Shown: positions 1 to 6,706 of the stretch, piece by piece | How positions within the stretch are numbered: the stretch's first letter is position 1 | Layout of the letters: each line of letters begins with the position of its first letter | Origin: Candidatus Kaiserbacteria bacterium RIFCSPLOWO2_01_FULL_50_24 | GTDB taxonomy: Bacteria; Patescibacteriota; Minisyncoccia; Phycocordibacterales; UBA2100 | NCBI GenBank assembly: GCA_001783335.1 | Contig: MFLU01000007.1 | Coordinates: forward strand, 1-49,101 | Length of the DNA: 49,101 nucleotides | Reading direction: 5' to 3' | Translations under genes and position numbers: made by a program | Notes under the pieces: generated by a model | What the model was told of the DNA's origin: nothing | The model's database searches: none | What the model saw: only the letters and a program-made list of their open reading frames with translations

Positions 1-100
1 AAAATGTTGTTCTCATATTTCTTCTGCTAGTTGGTTAATGCTAACAAAAGAAAACATCGACCCCGTGGCCGTGTCCACTTTATGGGGTACAGATCACTTG

Positions 101-172
101 TTGCGGGGGCAGGATTTGCACCTGCGACCTCCGGGTTATGAGCCCGACGAGCTACTGCTGCTCCACCCCGCT
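101..172 (-). tRNA. initiator tRNA-fMet (CAU)
   Basis: The reverse complement folds as a cloverleaf with anticodon loop CUCAUAA. Two features mark it as the initiator: position 1 (A) faces A72 and cannot pair, and the anticodon stem carries the GGG/CCC run. CCA is not encoded. The D-loop (AGCAGTA) lacks the usual GG pair and the T-loop (TGCAAAT) has G where U55 is nearly universal. The same two changes occur in the elongator tRNA-Met of this window. Confidence 0.93.
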
Positions 173-218
173 GTAGTAATGACACTATACACCAAAATCG
201 CGCGTTACAAAATTCTCT

Positions 219-401
219 CTAATACGTCGAAGTCATGAGGCCAAAAACAATTTGGAGAAAACAACACAGTGCAAAAATACTCCCGCTTATCAAAAGCAAT
301 TGCCACGAGAAGGTAATGAGCGCGATGCCGAGCGCATGCACGACGACGACGAAAGAAAGTATCCAAATCACAGATGTTATGTGTACCGCAATATTGAGCA
401 T
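219..401 (-). CDS. possible small two-helix membrane protein
   Basis: A 60-residue reading frame upstream of tRNA-fMet on the same strand. It is strongly hydrophobic, with two predicted membrane segments at about residues 5-27 and 32-55 separated by a short polar turn. No family is recognised. No Shine-Dalgarno site precedes the ATG. Hydrophobic composition and spacing make it plausible, but it could be chance; the overlapping plus-strand frames look less protein-like. Confidence 0.35.
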   Translation of the reverse strand: MLNIAVHITSVIWILSFVVVVHALGIALITFSWQLLLISGSIFALCCFLQIVFGLMTSTY

Positions 402-598
402 ATATTTCTATTGTGGCTAGCGAGGAGCGAAGTGGGAGAGTGCTCTCTCACATTTCGTCCGAGCGACTCTGTTTTCTTACGAGTGAAGCGAATTAGAAAA
501 CAAGAAGTACTCTTGTGGTGCGAAGACTCAAAAAAGCTCTGCCTTTATATCATGTTAAACGCGAGCGCGGCACATGACACATGTTCGCAAATGACGTG

Positions 599-650
599 TA
601 GTATCTTATGCACACGTAGTATCGATATTCGAACCCACGATATGATACTA
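599..650 (+). promoter_or_regulatory. three TAGTATC heptamers before the HTH gene
   Basis: TAGTATC occurs at 599-605 and 617-623 (18 bp apart) and inverted as GATACTA at 644-650, just before the ATG at 658. Repeated heptamers at this position suggest an operator, perhaps for the HTH protein itself (inference). The last copy overlaps AT-rich sequence that could serve as a -10 region. Confidence 0.4.
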
Positions 651-657
651 TATATGC

Positions 658-1359
658 ATGGCAAAATCAGAACAACGACTGGAAGCTGTACAATTACGTC
701 GCGATGGGAACAGTATTAAGAATATAGCCAAAAAACTCAATATTTCGAGATCGTCTGCCAGTGTATGGTGTAGAGATATTATACTATCCGCATCACAGAA
801 ACAACGGCTTCTAGAGCATGCCATAAAGAACGGACAACGAGGAAGGTTAATGGGTGCAGAGGCGAATAAGAACAAGCGTTTAGAAAATATATCAACTCAA
901 GAAAAAATAGCCGGATCCATGGTGGGTAACCTAACTACACGAGATAGGTTTATGTTAGGAATAGCGTTGTATTGGGGAGAGGGCACGAAATCTATGAGAA
1001 GCAACACTTCAATTACCAATTCGGATCCCGAAACAATTTTGTTTGCACGGCACTGGTTTGAACAATTGGGTGTAGAGAGAAACATGTTTCGTCCCTATAT
1101 CTTTATTTCCGAGACCCACAAACACCGCGAAAAGGCGATTTTGCGATTCTGGTCCGAATACCTTGATATTCCGAAGACTCAATTTGCCAAGATGGTTTTC
1201 CTTAAGGGTAGGCCAAAAAAGATTTACGATAACCACGATTCGTATTATGGTGTACTTGCCTTACGTATTAGGAAAGGAAGTACGCTAAAATATAGGATAC
1301 TTGCTCTTATAAAAGCATGTAAGGAGAAGGCCGGCGTAGCTCAGGTAGTTAGAGCGTGA
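658..1359 (+). CDS. HTH protein with LAGLIDADG-like C-terminal region
   Basis: A 233-residue protein of a type frequent in Patescibacteria. Residues 1-45 form a resolvase-like helix-turn-helix (IKNIAKKLNISRSSASVWCRDI). Residues 90-150 carry LGIALYWGEGTKS followed by ITNSDPETILFARHWFEQLGV, which resembles the arrangement of one LAGLIDADG half-domain (acidic glycine-rich helix end, then strand and helix). Function is not established; DNA binding is likely, nuclease activity only possible. The last ten codons (peptide AGVAQVVRA) lie inside the tRNA-Met gene that starts at 1330, so the stop codon is provided by the tRNA sequence. This suggests that the gene arrived next to or within a tRNA locus. 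Confidence 0.8.
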   Translation: MAKSEQRLEAVQLRRDGNSIKNIAKKLNISRSSASVWCRDIILSASQKQRLLEHAIKNGQRGRLMGAEANKNKRLENISTQEKIAGSMVGNLTTRDRFMLGIALYWGEGTKSMRSNTSITNSDPETILFARHWFEQLGVERNMFRPYIFISETHKHREKAILRFWSEYLDIPKTQFAKMVFLKGRPKKIYDNHDSYYGVLALRIRKGSTLKYRILALIKACKEKAGVAQVVRA

Positions 1360-1403
1360 CACTCATAAAGTCAAGGTCCCAGGTGCAAATCCTGGCGTCG
1401 GCA
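1330..1403 (+). tRNA. elongator tRNA-Met (CAU)
   Basis: Complete cloverleaf: acceptor GCCGGCG/CGTCGGC with one G-U pair, D-stem GCTC/GAGC, anticodon loop CTCATAA, T-stem CCAGG/CCTGG. Position 1 pairs with 72, so this is not the initiator. It could also be the tRNA-Ile2 precursor read by TilS; that cannot be decided by eye. The T-loop is TGCAAAT (G55) and the D-loop lacks the normal G18. CCA is not encoded. Confidence 0.92.
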
Positions 1404-1410
1404 AAAAAAG

Positions 1411-1436
1411 ACACTCCCGCTAGCGGGAGTGTTTGC
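1411..1436 (+). terminator. hairpin terminator after tRNA-Met
   Basis: Perfect 10-bp stem ACACTCCCGC/GCGGGAGTGT with a two-base loop, followed by TTTG, eight bases after the tRNA end. Confidence 0.7.
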
Positions 1437-1530
1437 CCCGTTAGAAGCAAAAAGCCCGCTTCTTATCGGGAGATACAAAATACATGCGGCGAGCGTTAAG
1501 TTGCGTGCTATGTGCTGGCTTCTAACGGGG
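1436..1530. repeat. 13-bp inverted repeat with 69-nt loop
   Basis: CCCCGTTAGAAGC at 1436-1448 is perfectly repeated in inverse at 1518-1530, where it overlaps the stop codon of the minus-strand gene. Inside, read on the minus strand, a short CCCG/CGGG stem followed by CTTTTTG could terminate that gene. Confidence 0.6.
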
Positions 1531-1953
1531 TTTGCGTTTTTGAATGCGTGCGTGTCGTCTGGCGGCGATTTTCGGGAGTGTTCTGTTCACCAAATCCTCC
1601 GGCGATTCGTTGTCGTGGACAACGACACATAAAATATATCTGCCATACCCTGTTTCCATAAATGCCGCACAGGCACGCTCGGAGCTCTTTATCTGAATAT
1701 GTATTGGTCCAACATCAGTGATTGCCACGGCATCGGTCTTTTGATGATAGTCCTCGGTTTTTGTTGCCGGTCGGACTACCGTAAGCCACGTAGGCAATTG
1801 CTTCGCGTGTCGCGCCGCCTCGTATGCATCAATAAGTCTTTGCTCATTTTCTTTGCCTCGGCGTTTGCCCTCGCGGCCTTTCTCAATCCTTAACTCTCGC
1901 TGCCTTCTCCGTGCCGGATATGACTTTCTTATTATTTTGGTACCCCGCTTCAC
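1522..1953 (-). CDS. small basic protein, possible PD-(D/E)XK nuclease fold
   Basis: A 143-residue, very basic protein. The first 55 residues are Arg/Lys-rich and probably helical. The core contains KTDAVAITDVGPIHIQIKSS, which fits the spacing of a PD-(D/E)XK nuclease centre (Asp, then a strand with Q-x-K). A full acidic triad is not obvious, so catalytic activity is uncertain. The start is a GTG with GGAGA eight bases upstream, which supports this start. It stands alone between tRNA-Met and tRNA-Asp. Confidence 0.6.
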   Translation of the reverse strand: MKRGTKIIRKSYPARRRQRELRIEKGREGKRRGKENEQRLIDAYEAARHAKQLPTWLTVVRPATKTEDYHQKTDAVAITDVGPIHIQIKSSERACAAFMETGYGRYILCVVVHDNESPEDLVNRTLPKIAARRHARIQKRKPR

Positions 1954-2093
1954 TGCCGAATCTCCCTGTTTGTCTCACTCCATAATACCAGGTGTTCGCC
2001 AGCACAATGCAGACAAAGTGCATATTTTCTGTTAAAATCCTTTTTGCTACCGAATGGGGGCGTAAGCAGAGCTTTCGTCTCCAGCACTCGAAA

Positions 2094-2122
2094 AAAGTCA
2101 GAATATGATGTATTCTGACTTT
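2094..2122. terminator. 12-bp perfect hairpin before tRNA-Asp
   Basis: AAAGTCAGAATA and its exact inverse are separated by five bases, with A-runs before and T-runs after. It could end transcription in either direction or insulate tRNA-Asp. Confidence 0.5.
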
Positions 2123-2133
2123 GTTTCTCGTTT

Positions 2134-2207
2134 GGGGGCGTAGCTTAGCCCGGTAAAGCATCTGCTTGTCACGCAGAAGACCGCGGGTTCAAATCCCGTC
2201 GCTCCCG
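2134..2207 (+). tRNA. tRNA-Asp (GUC)
   Basis: Cloverleaf with anticodon loop TTGTCAC, acceptor GGGGGCG/CGCTCCC and G73, the expected discriminator for Asp. Normal GG in the D-loop and TTCAAAT T-loop. CCA is encoded at 2208-2210. Confidence 0.95.
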
Positions 2208-2240
2208 CCAAACAGCAAATTCGCAAATTCCAAACAAAAA

Positions 2241-2261
2241 CGCGGGGGCTTTGCCCCCGCG
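2241..2261 (-). terminator. terminator of the dioxygenase gene
   Basis: Nine-bp GC stem (CGCGGGGGC) with a TTT loop. On the minus strand it lies 12 bases past the stop codon and is followed by TTTTTG. Confidence 0.8.
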
Positions 2262-2273
2262 ATGAATAGTCCG

Positions 2274-3431
2274 TCACAATATTGCCGCGCGTGTCTCGTC
2301 TACATGTTTTCTTAAGGATGCCATAAACTGAGTGCCGCCGGTTCCGATGTCGGTCGGATTAGAGCTGGCCGATGTGCTCGATCTGTTCGCTTGCTTGTTG
2401 ATGTAGCTCGCCGCATATTCGTAATGTTTGTCGCGAAACTTAGCAAGCCATTCCACGCACTCGTTATATGCCATGAGCGCATCATGGAGTTTGTGAACAA
2501 CCTGGACAATCCTGGAAACAGGTTCACGCCCTTCAACTTTTTCAAGGAGCGCGCGATGCTTCGGCGGCATATACCATCGCATCTCCGCCAAGTGACTGCT
2601 TAAATTGCTTGGCTCGTGCACGATTCCAAGCACGGCATCAAAGAGGGGAGCGATAGTGCTTTGTGCGCCCGTTTCTCCGCGGAATGGCTGTGGTGTGCCG
2701 TCAAGGGGCGACACTCCCTCAAACACAACGCCCGCAGGAACGAACAGGTATGGTCGTACGCGGCGAAAGTAGATATATGGGTCGCAGCATTCAAGCATGC
2801 GGCAGAGCGTTTTATACATGCGCTCTTGCGCCGTGGCCATAATTTTGAGCTGGCGTGCAACTTCCGCGAGGTCGTTTTGTGCCGCCGCCTCTTGTGCGCG
2901 CACCGCCGCGATTATTGCTTGCCCGGCGTGTGTCTCAATTTCAATGTGCACAAGAATAAACCACGCCTCGTCTAGGCCGCCGAGAAAGTGTTGCAACACG
3001 GCAAGATTTCCCAGCGCGATCGGCCCCTCCGGGTCAAGTCGCCGCCAATTGTTGAGCGCGTAGGGCGAGTATGAAAGTACGGGCGGAAGACCGAGCCGCT
3101 TTGAAATGACGGTGAGTGGCACTCCCAAACACGCGGGGACACGAATACTCAAATTGTTTTTCTGGCACTCGTGCATATAGCCGTGCAGAAGAAATGTTAG
3201 CCGCACATGTGCTGGCGCAAGCTCTTCATCTGTCAGGCCGCATGTGTCAATTACAAGCATGTTGCGAAGGTATTTCCCGAATGTGCCTGCCGCAAGAAGT
3301 GCCGGCATCTCTCCCGCGAACCCCTCCCAATACTGGAAAGCGGGTGAGAGATAGATAGCTGGATCGTGTTTCGGCAAAAACCCGCGCTCCGATGTTACGT
3401 CGTACTTTACAAGGTCAATCGGTTCGTACAT
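2274..3431 (-). CDS. indoleamine 2,3-dioxygenase family protein
   Basis: A 385-residue homologue of heme-dependent indoleamine 2,3-dioxygenase, which opens the indole ring of tryptophan with O2 to give N-formylkynurenine. Recognisable family blocks: RGFLP near residue 16, LSPAFQYWEGF 28-38, DPYIYFRRVRPYL 217-229 with Arg226 matching the substrate-carboxylate Arg of human IDO1, FRGETGAQST 250-259, MRWYMPPKHR 284-293, His336 in FRDKH as proximal heme ligand, and GTGGT 363-367. Length is normal. The ATG is preceded by GGAGC at seven bases. Monocistronic, with its own terminator. Heme and oxygen use are unexpected in a reduced genome; substrate range is unproven. Confidence 0.9.
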   Translation of the reverse strand: MYEPIDLVKYDVTSERGFLPKHDPAIYLSPAFQYWEGFAGEMPALLAAGTFGKYLRNMLVIDTCGLTDEELAPAHVRLTFLLHGYMHECQKNNLSIRVPACLGVPLTVISKRLGLPPVLSYSPYALNNWRRLDPEGPIALGNLAVLQHFLGGLDEAWFILVHIEIETHAGQAIIAAVRAQEAAAQNDLAEVARQLKIMATAQERMYKTLCRMLECCDPYIYFRRVRPYLFVPAGVVFEGVSPLDGTPQPFRGETGAQSTIAPLFDAVLGIVHEPSNLSSHLAEMRWYMPPKHRALLEKVEGREPVSRIVQVVHKLHDALMAYNECVEWLAKFRDKHYEYAASYINKQANRSSTSASSNPTDIGTGGTQFMASLRKHVDETRAAIL

Positions 3432-3540
3432 CGTTTGCTCCTTTTCGTTCTTTCTGATCTGTTACCAGCGTATGTTTTTGCAGGCCACGCGTCAATGAGG
3501 ACCTGTCCACACACTTACTTGCGTCTTGCTCTTGTATCCC

Positions 3541-3563
3541 ACGGCAAGGCCTCGCCTTGCCGT
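3541..3563. repeat. palindromic repeat, CGGCAAGGC core
   Basis: Perfect 10-bp stem ACGGCAAGGC/GCCTTGCCGT with loop CTC. The core recurs in the palindrome at 18087-18113 near lnt, so this looks like a dispersed element rather than a gene-specific terminator. Confidence 0.6.
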
Positions 3564-3678
3564 ATAAGTGTTGGGGATAACTCACTTGCGCGAATTGTGG
3601 ATGTGCGTATACTGCTTCTAATTTATGCATAGGTACTCGTCATACCACACGCTAAATGCGCACGCGGGCGCAAATGGA

Positions 3679-3702
3679 AACCCCTTTCGGGGTTATTTTT
3701 TT
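3679..3702 (+). terminator. Rho-independent terminator
   Basis: Stem AACCCC/GGGGTT, loop TTTC, then ATTTTTTT. It lies in the 363-bp gap between the dioxygenase gene and the synthetase-like gene. No plus-strand gene precedes it, so it may end a short untranslated RNA or act as an attenuator. Confidence 0.7.
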
Positions 3703-3709
3703 GCCTCGC

Positions 3710-3760
3710 CCCCACACTTATTGCGCCGCACTTCGTGCATCGGCACAATAAATGTGAGGG
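3710..3760. repeat. long imperfect hairpin with CCCCCACAC end
   Basis: The arms 3710-3727 and 3741-3760 pair over about 18-20 bases with two or three mismatches around a short loop. The outer sequence CCCCCACACTTATT resembles the terminal repeat of the GIY-YIG cassette at 21682. It sits 35 bases before the synthetase-like gene. Confidence 0.5.
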
Positions 3761-3794
3761 TTCGCCATTAGTAACTTACTAAAAATATAATTTT

Positions 3795-4667
3795 ATGATT
3801 GGCAACCACTTACCAACCGGCGACATCGTTTCATTCAGTAAGGCCGTAAACGCCCTTCGGGCGTTTTTTCTTGGCAGGGGATTTATAGAAGTGCATACGC
3901 AAGATCGTCTCTCCATTCTTGCGGCGTGCGAAGATCCCTATACGGTTGCCACATACCAATACGAAGGAAATTGTTGGCCTCTGCCGCAAACGGGGCAGAT
4001 GTGGCTGGAGTACGAACTTCTTACAAAGCCGGAATTGCCCGGTGTGTTTTGCGTTTCCACAAGTTATCGTAATGAGCCGAACCCGGTGCCGGGGAGGCAC
4101 GAGCGAATGTTTCCTATGTTTGAGTTTGAGGCGAGAGGTGAATTTGCCGATTTGCGTGTGCTTGAAGAAGATCTCTGCGAACATGTGGGACTGGGTACGC
4201 GTGGCGCATTTCATCACGCAACATACGCCGATATGGCGACGCACTATGACGTGGAGGAACTCACGAGTGTGGAAGAAAAAAGAATGGCCGACGACTTCGG
4301 GCGCGTAGTGTTTCTGGAGCGTTTTCCGGAGCACACGTCGCCGTTTTGGAATATGCGTCGCGGAGTGGACGCGGCACACAAAATTGACGTTATTATTGAC
4401 GGCATGGAGACCATCGGCTCTGCGGAGCGAAGCTCCGACGTAGATGATATGCGTAAGCGTTTTTACTCAATCTCCGACGGCGGCTACGCCGCGCTTCTTT
4501 TTGAAAAATTCGGCAAAGCACGAGTTGAAAAAGAACTTGAAGAATTTTTCTCGCTCCCGTTTTTTCCTCGCTTTGGCGGCGGAATCGGTATGACACGCGT
4601 CATGCGCGCGCTTAAAAACACGCCTGGGGCAGTAACGGCCAGTCGCCAGTTTGCAGCTGTGTTGTAA
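3795..4667 (+). CDS. free-standing Asp/Asn-tRNA synthetase-like catalytic domain (AsnA/AS-AR type)
   Basis: A 290-residue class II synthetase core. Motif 2 (SYRNEPNPVPGRHERMFPMFEFE) is at about 90-112 and motif 3 (GGGIGMTRVMRAL) at 261-273. No N-terminal OB-fold anticodon-binding domain is present, so it cannot be an ordinary AspRS or AsnRS. The architecture matches the archaeal AsnRS-related asparagine synthetase (about 294 residues), which makes asparagine from aspartate and ammonia with ATP. That function is inferred from architecture; an aminoacylating or protein-modifying role is also possible. Start is the first ATG after an AT-rich region. Confidence 0.75.
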   Translation: MIGNHLPTGDIVSFSKAVNALRAFFLGRGFIEVHTQDRLSILAACEDPYTVATYQYEGNCWPLPQTGQMWLEYELLTKPELPGVFCVSTSYRNEPNPVPGRHERMFPMFEFEARGEFADLRVLEEDLCEHVGLGTRGAFHHATYADMATHYDVEELTSVEEKRMADDFGRVVFLERFPEHTSPFWNMRRGVDAAHKIDVIIDGMETIGSAERSSDVDDMRKRFYSISDGGYAALLFEKFGKARVEKELEEFFSLPFFPRFGGGIGMTRVMRALKNTPGAVTASRQFAAVL

Positions 4668-4850
4668 TGCGCGCATGGGGGAAGTTGACCTCCGAATATC
4701 TTAAATAATGACGAGCAATATATTTTTTTGGTGCTCTTGTGTGGTGCACAAGTTAAAACATGCTACCCGATATTTGTTAATTCAATTGAATTAACAAATA
4801 ACATCGTGCACAAATTACACACGGGATGCGTTTTGAGGCAGGTGGGGGGA

Positions 4851-5075
4851 TTAAAGTTTCTGAATCTCTTTCAAATCGTGGTCAGGCAAAAAGAGGATTG
4901 CCAGCCCAAGCATAATGCCGCCTATAGCGGTCCATGTATGGCTCCCGCCGAAGAACGCCACATCTACAATATCCAGCGTGTACCACACGCCACGCCATAT
5001 CAAAACCAGCCCGATAACGATAGAAAGATTTTTCGCCAGGTAGCGTACAGGGTGTTTGGGCCACGGGGTGTTCAT
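4851..5075 (-). CDS. small two-helix membrane protein
   Basis: 74 residues with membrane segments at about 15-32 and 46-63 and a charged C-terminus (PDHDLKEIQKL), consistent with a small inner-membrane protein of a kind common in Patescibacteria. Function unknown. There is no Shine-Dalgarno site; instead a TATACT box (5082-5087) ends six bases before the ATG, implying a leaderless transcript. Confidence 0.65.
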   Translation of the reverse strand: MNTPWPKHPVRYLAKNLSIVIGLVLIWRGVWYTLDIVDVAFFGGSHTWTAIGGIMLGLAILFLPDHDLKEIQKL

Positions 5076-5115
5076 GTGTTTAGTATATCAAATTTGTAGT
5101 ATAAATATCTCACTA

Positions 5116-5187
5116 GCCGAGATAGCTCAGCGGTAGAGCAACTCCATGGTAAGGAGTAGGTCCCGGGTTCAAGTCCCGGTCTCGGCT
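5116..5187 (+). tRNA. tRNA-Thr (GGU)
   Basis: Cloverleaf with acceptor GCCGAGA/TCTCGGC, anticodon loop ATGGTAA, normal D- and T-loops. The discriminator is T, as in the second Thr tRNA of the window at 31463. CCA is not encoded. Confidence 0.95.
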
Positions 5188-5246
5188 CAAGAATCGAAGT
5201 CAAATCTACATGCTCGATTTTCCTGTCCTTTTGTGCACAATTGTTC

Positions 5247-5308
5247 TATGCTAGTGTTTTGCCTGCCCGTCCGTAGCTTTATGCGGAGGAGGGCAAAACA
5301 CTAGCATA
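5247..5308. repeat. 17-bp inverted repeat upstream of the winged-helix gene
   Basis: TATGCTAGTGTTTTGCC at 5247-5263 and its exact inverse at 5292-5308 enclose 28 bases. The part CTAGTGTTTTGC is also found at the 3' end of the following gene and in the tail remnant at 5649-5679. It ends 15 bases before the start codon, so it could be an operator or part of a duplicated gene end. Confidence 0.65.
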
Positions 5309-5323
5309 AGGTAGAATGCCGGA

Positions 5324-5599
5324 ATGGTCAACATATCGTACAGAAAGATTGAGTGTATCGTGAAAGGGTTCGCAAACCACCGACGCGTCCAGATCATGGA
5401 TCTTCTGCGCCGTAATCCGGAGCTTTCTGTTGACGACATTTCCGAGCGTCTGGATATTGGATATGAGAACGCATCCGATCACGTGCGCAAGCTTGCGACC
5501 TCGGGTCTTGTAATGAAGCGAAACGACGGGCCGAGCGTGCGCCATAAGCTTACCACACGCGGAGAGCTTGTTCTAATGTTTTGCAAAAGACTGCAATAA
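5324..5599 (+). CDS. ArsR-like winged-helix transcriptional regulator
   Basis: A 91-residue winged helix-turn-helix protein. An N-terminal helix (SYRKIECIVKGFANHRRVQIMDLLRR) is followed by the HTH at about 37-60 (LSVDDISERLDIGYENASDHVRKLATSG) and a beta-wing (LVMKRNDGPSVRHKLTTRGELV). No Cys-rich metal site of classical ArsR sensors is present. It lies downstream of a 17-bp inverted repeat that shares CTAGTGTTTTGC with its own 3' end, so autoregulation is possible. Monocistronic. Confidence 0.8.
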   Translation: MVNISYRKIECIVKGFANHRRVQIMDLLRRNPELSVDDISERLDIGYENASDHVRKLATSGLVMKRNDGPSVRHKLTTRGELVLMFCKRLQ

Positions 5600-5611
5600 G
5601 GAAAACTTTGT

Positions 5612-5677
5612 ACTCCGAAACAGAAACTCACGCCGCGAGGGGAATCTGTTCTAGTGTTTTGCAAAAGACTAGTATAA
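5612..5677 (+). pseudogene. 3' fragment of a second winged-helix gene
   Basis: Read in one frame to the TAA at 5675-5677 this gives PKQKLTPRGESVLVFCKRLV, clearly parallel to the end of the intact regulator (RHKLTTRGELVLMFCKRLQ). The DNA at 5649-5679 matches 5571-5601 at 27 of 31 positions. Only the tail survives. Confidence 0.65.
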
Positions 5678-5679
5678 GG

Positions 5680-6245
5680 GGAGGGGTTCAAAACAAAATA
5701 CATGGTTCGACTTCGTTCGCCACAAGCTGTCTCGTCGCACTCTTTCATGATCCAGATTTTGTTGTGGCTACTGTGACTTAGAAAATCGCAGGCCTATCGT
5801 TCATTATAGACACCCGTAGACGGTCCCCTTGGGGGACTCCAAAATCAAACCCAAAGGCATCTCACCGTTTTTTGCTGGCGGCGCGACTTGTAGTGAGGAG
5901 CGTAGAACGTAGAACTAAGCGCCGCGCGCTTCCTCGTGCCCCTTTGTGGACAACTGCGTTTTCGCAGTATGTGCATGTGCTATCGTTATGATATTGCATA
6001 TGCCCGGTAGTAGATTGTGGCGAATGCCTGTCCAGAAGCGTGTTTACTCTGCTTCTGGGAACATGCACAAAACAAACAATATGAAAACAGCAACACAAAA
6101 AATAGTAGATACTCCAATAACCATATCCCTGCTTTGCGCATATTCAAACGACATGATTCCTCGTATACCTCAACAACTACCGTGCCGCTGTCGAACGGCG
6201 CATACAATCAGGGCGCAAAGCATCGCCACAATTCACTAACCGGGT
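5680..6245. other. gene-poor region with small hairpins
   Basis: No convincing gene over about 560 bases. Short hairpins are visible: GTCCCC/GGGGGAC near 5822-5837, ACTGCG/CGCAGT near 5949-5970 and CCAGAAGC/GCTTCTGG at 6032-6058. A minus-strand frame at 5986-6207 contains one hydrophobic stretch but has no support beyond that. The end of the region must hold the promoter of the receiver gene at 6246. Confidence 0.5.
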
Positions 6246-6659
6246 ATGGTTGACCAAAAAACCGTTCTTGTCGTTGAAGATGATGAAGGGTATCGCATGC
6301 TACTTAATGATGCGCTCACCGATGCGGGGTTTGCTGTTTTGCTTGCGAAAAGCGGGGAAGAGGCGTTGGAGAAAGTAAAAGAGAGCCCTGACCTCATTCT
6401 GTTAGATCACATACTTCCCGGCCTTCCAGGCGTTGAGGTTTTGAAAGCGATACGTGAGCGCAGTGATGCGTGGTCTAAAGAAGTGCCCGTTTTCATGCTG
6501 ACTCAAAAAAACGATCTCAATACGGTGGCGAACGCAATGGAGGCCGGTATTTCCGGATACCTCGTGAAGAGCGGAGAAGAATTATCGCGCGTAGTAGATA
6601 CCGTTCGGCAGAAGTTTGCCCAAACAGAGGCGAAGCATCACAAGGGGAGTGATTCATGA
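6246..6659 (+). CDS. single-domain response regulator (CheY-like receiver)
   Basis: 137 residues forming one receiver domain. The acidic pair is Asp12/Asp13, the phosphoacceptor Asp54 (LILLDHILP), Thr86 and Lys108 (GYLVKSG) complete the active site. No output domain is attached, so it must signal by protein contact. It is followed after 47 bases by the FecR gene and then the histidine kinase, its likely partner. Confidence 0.9.
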   Translation: MVDQKTVLVVEDDEGYRMLLNDALTDAGFAVLLAKSGEEALEKVKESPDLILLDHILPGLPGVEVLKAIRERSDAWSKEVPVFMLTQKNDLNTVANAMEAGISGYLVKSGEELSRVVDTVRQKFAQTEAKHHKGSDS

Positions 6660-6706
6660 CGAGCACACCACATTTTTAATAAGATTTTAATATAATATAC
6701 TATAGT

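Noticed and set aside
252-719. 155-codon open frame on the plus strand before the HTH gene
   Set aside because: Cys/His/Met-rich, no recognisable domain, overlaps the HTH start and a hydrophobic minus-strand frame; looks like chance.
1883-2161. 92-codon minus-strand frame over tRNA-Asp
   Set aside because: It runs antisense into the tRNA and the hairpin before it, with no family similarity.
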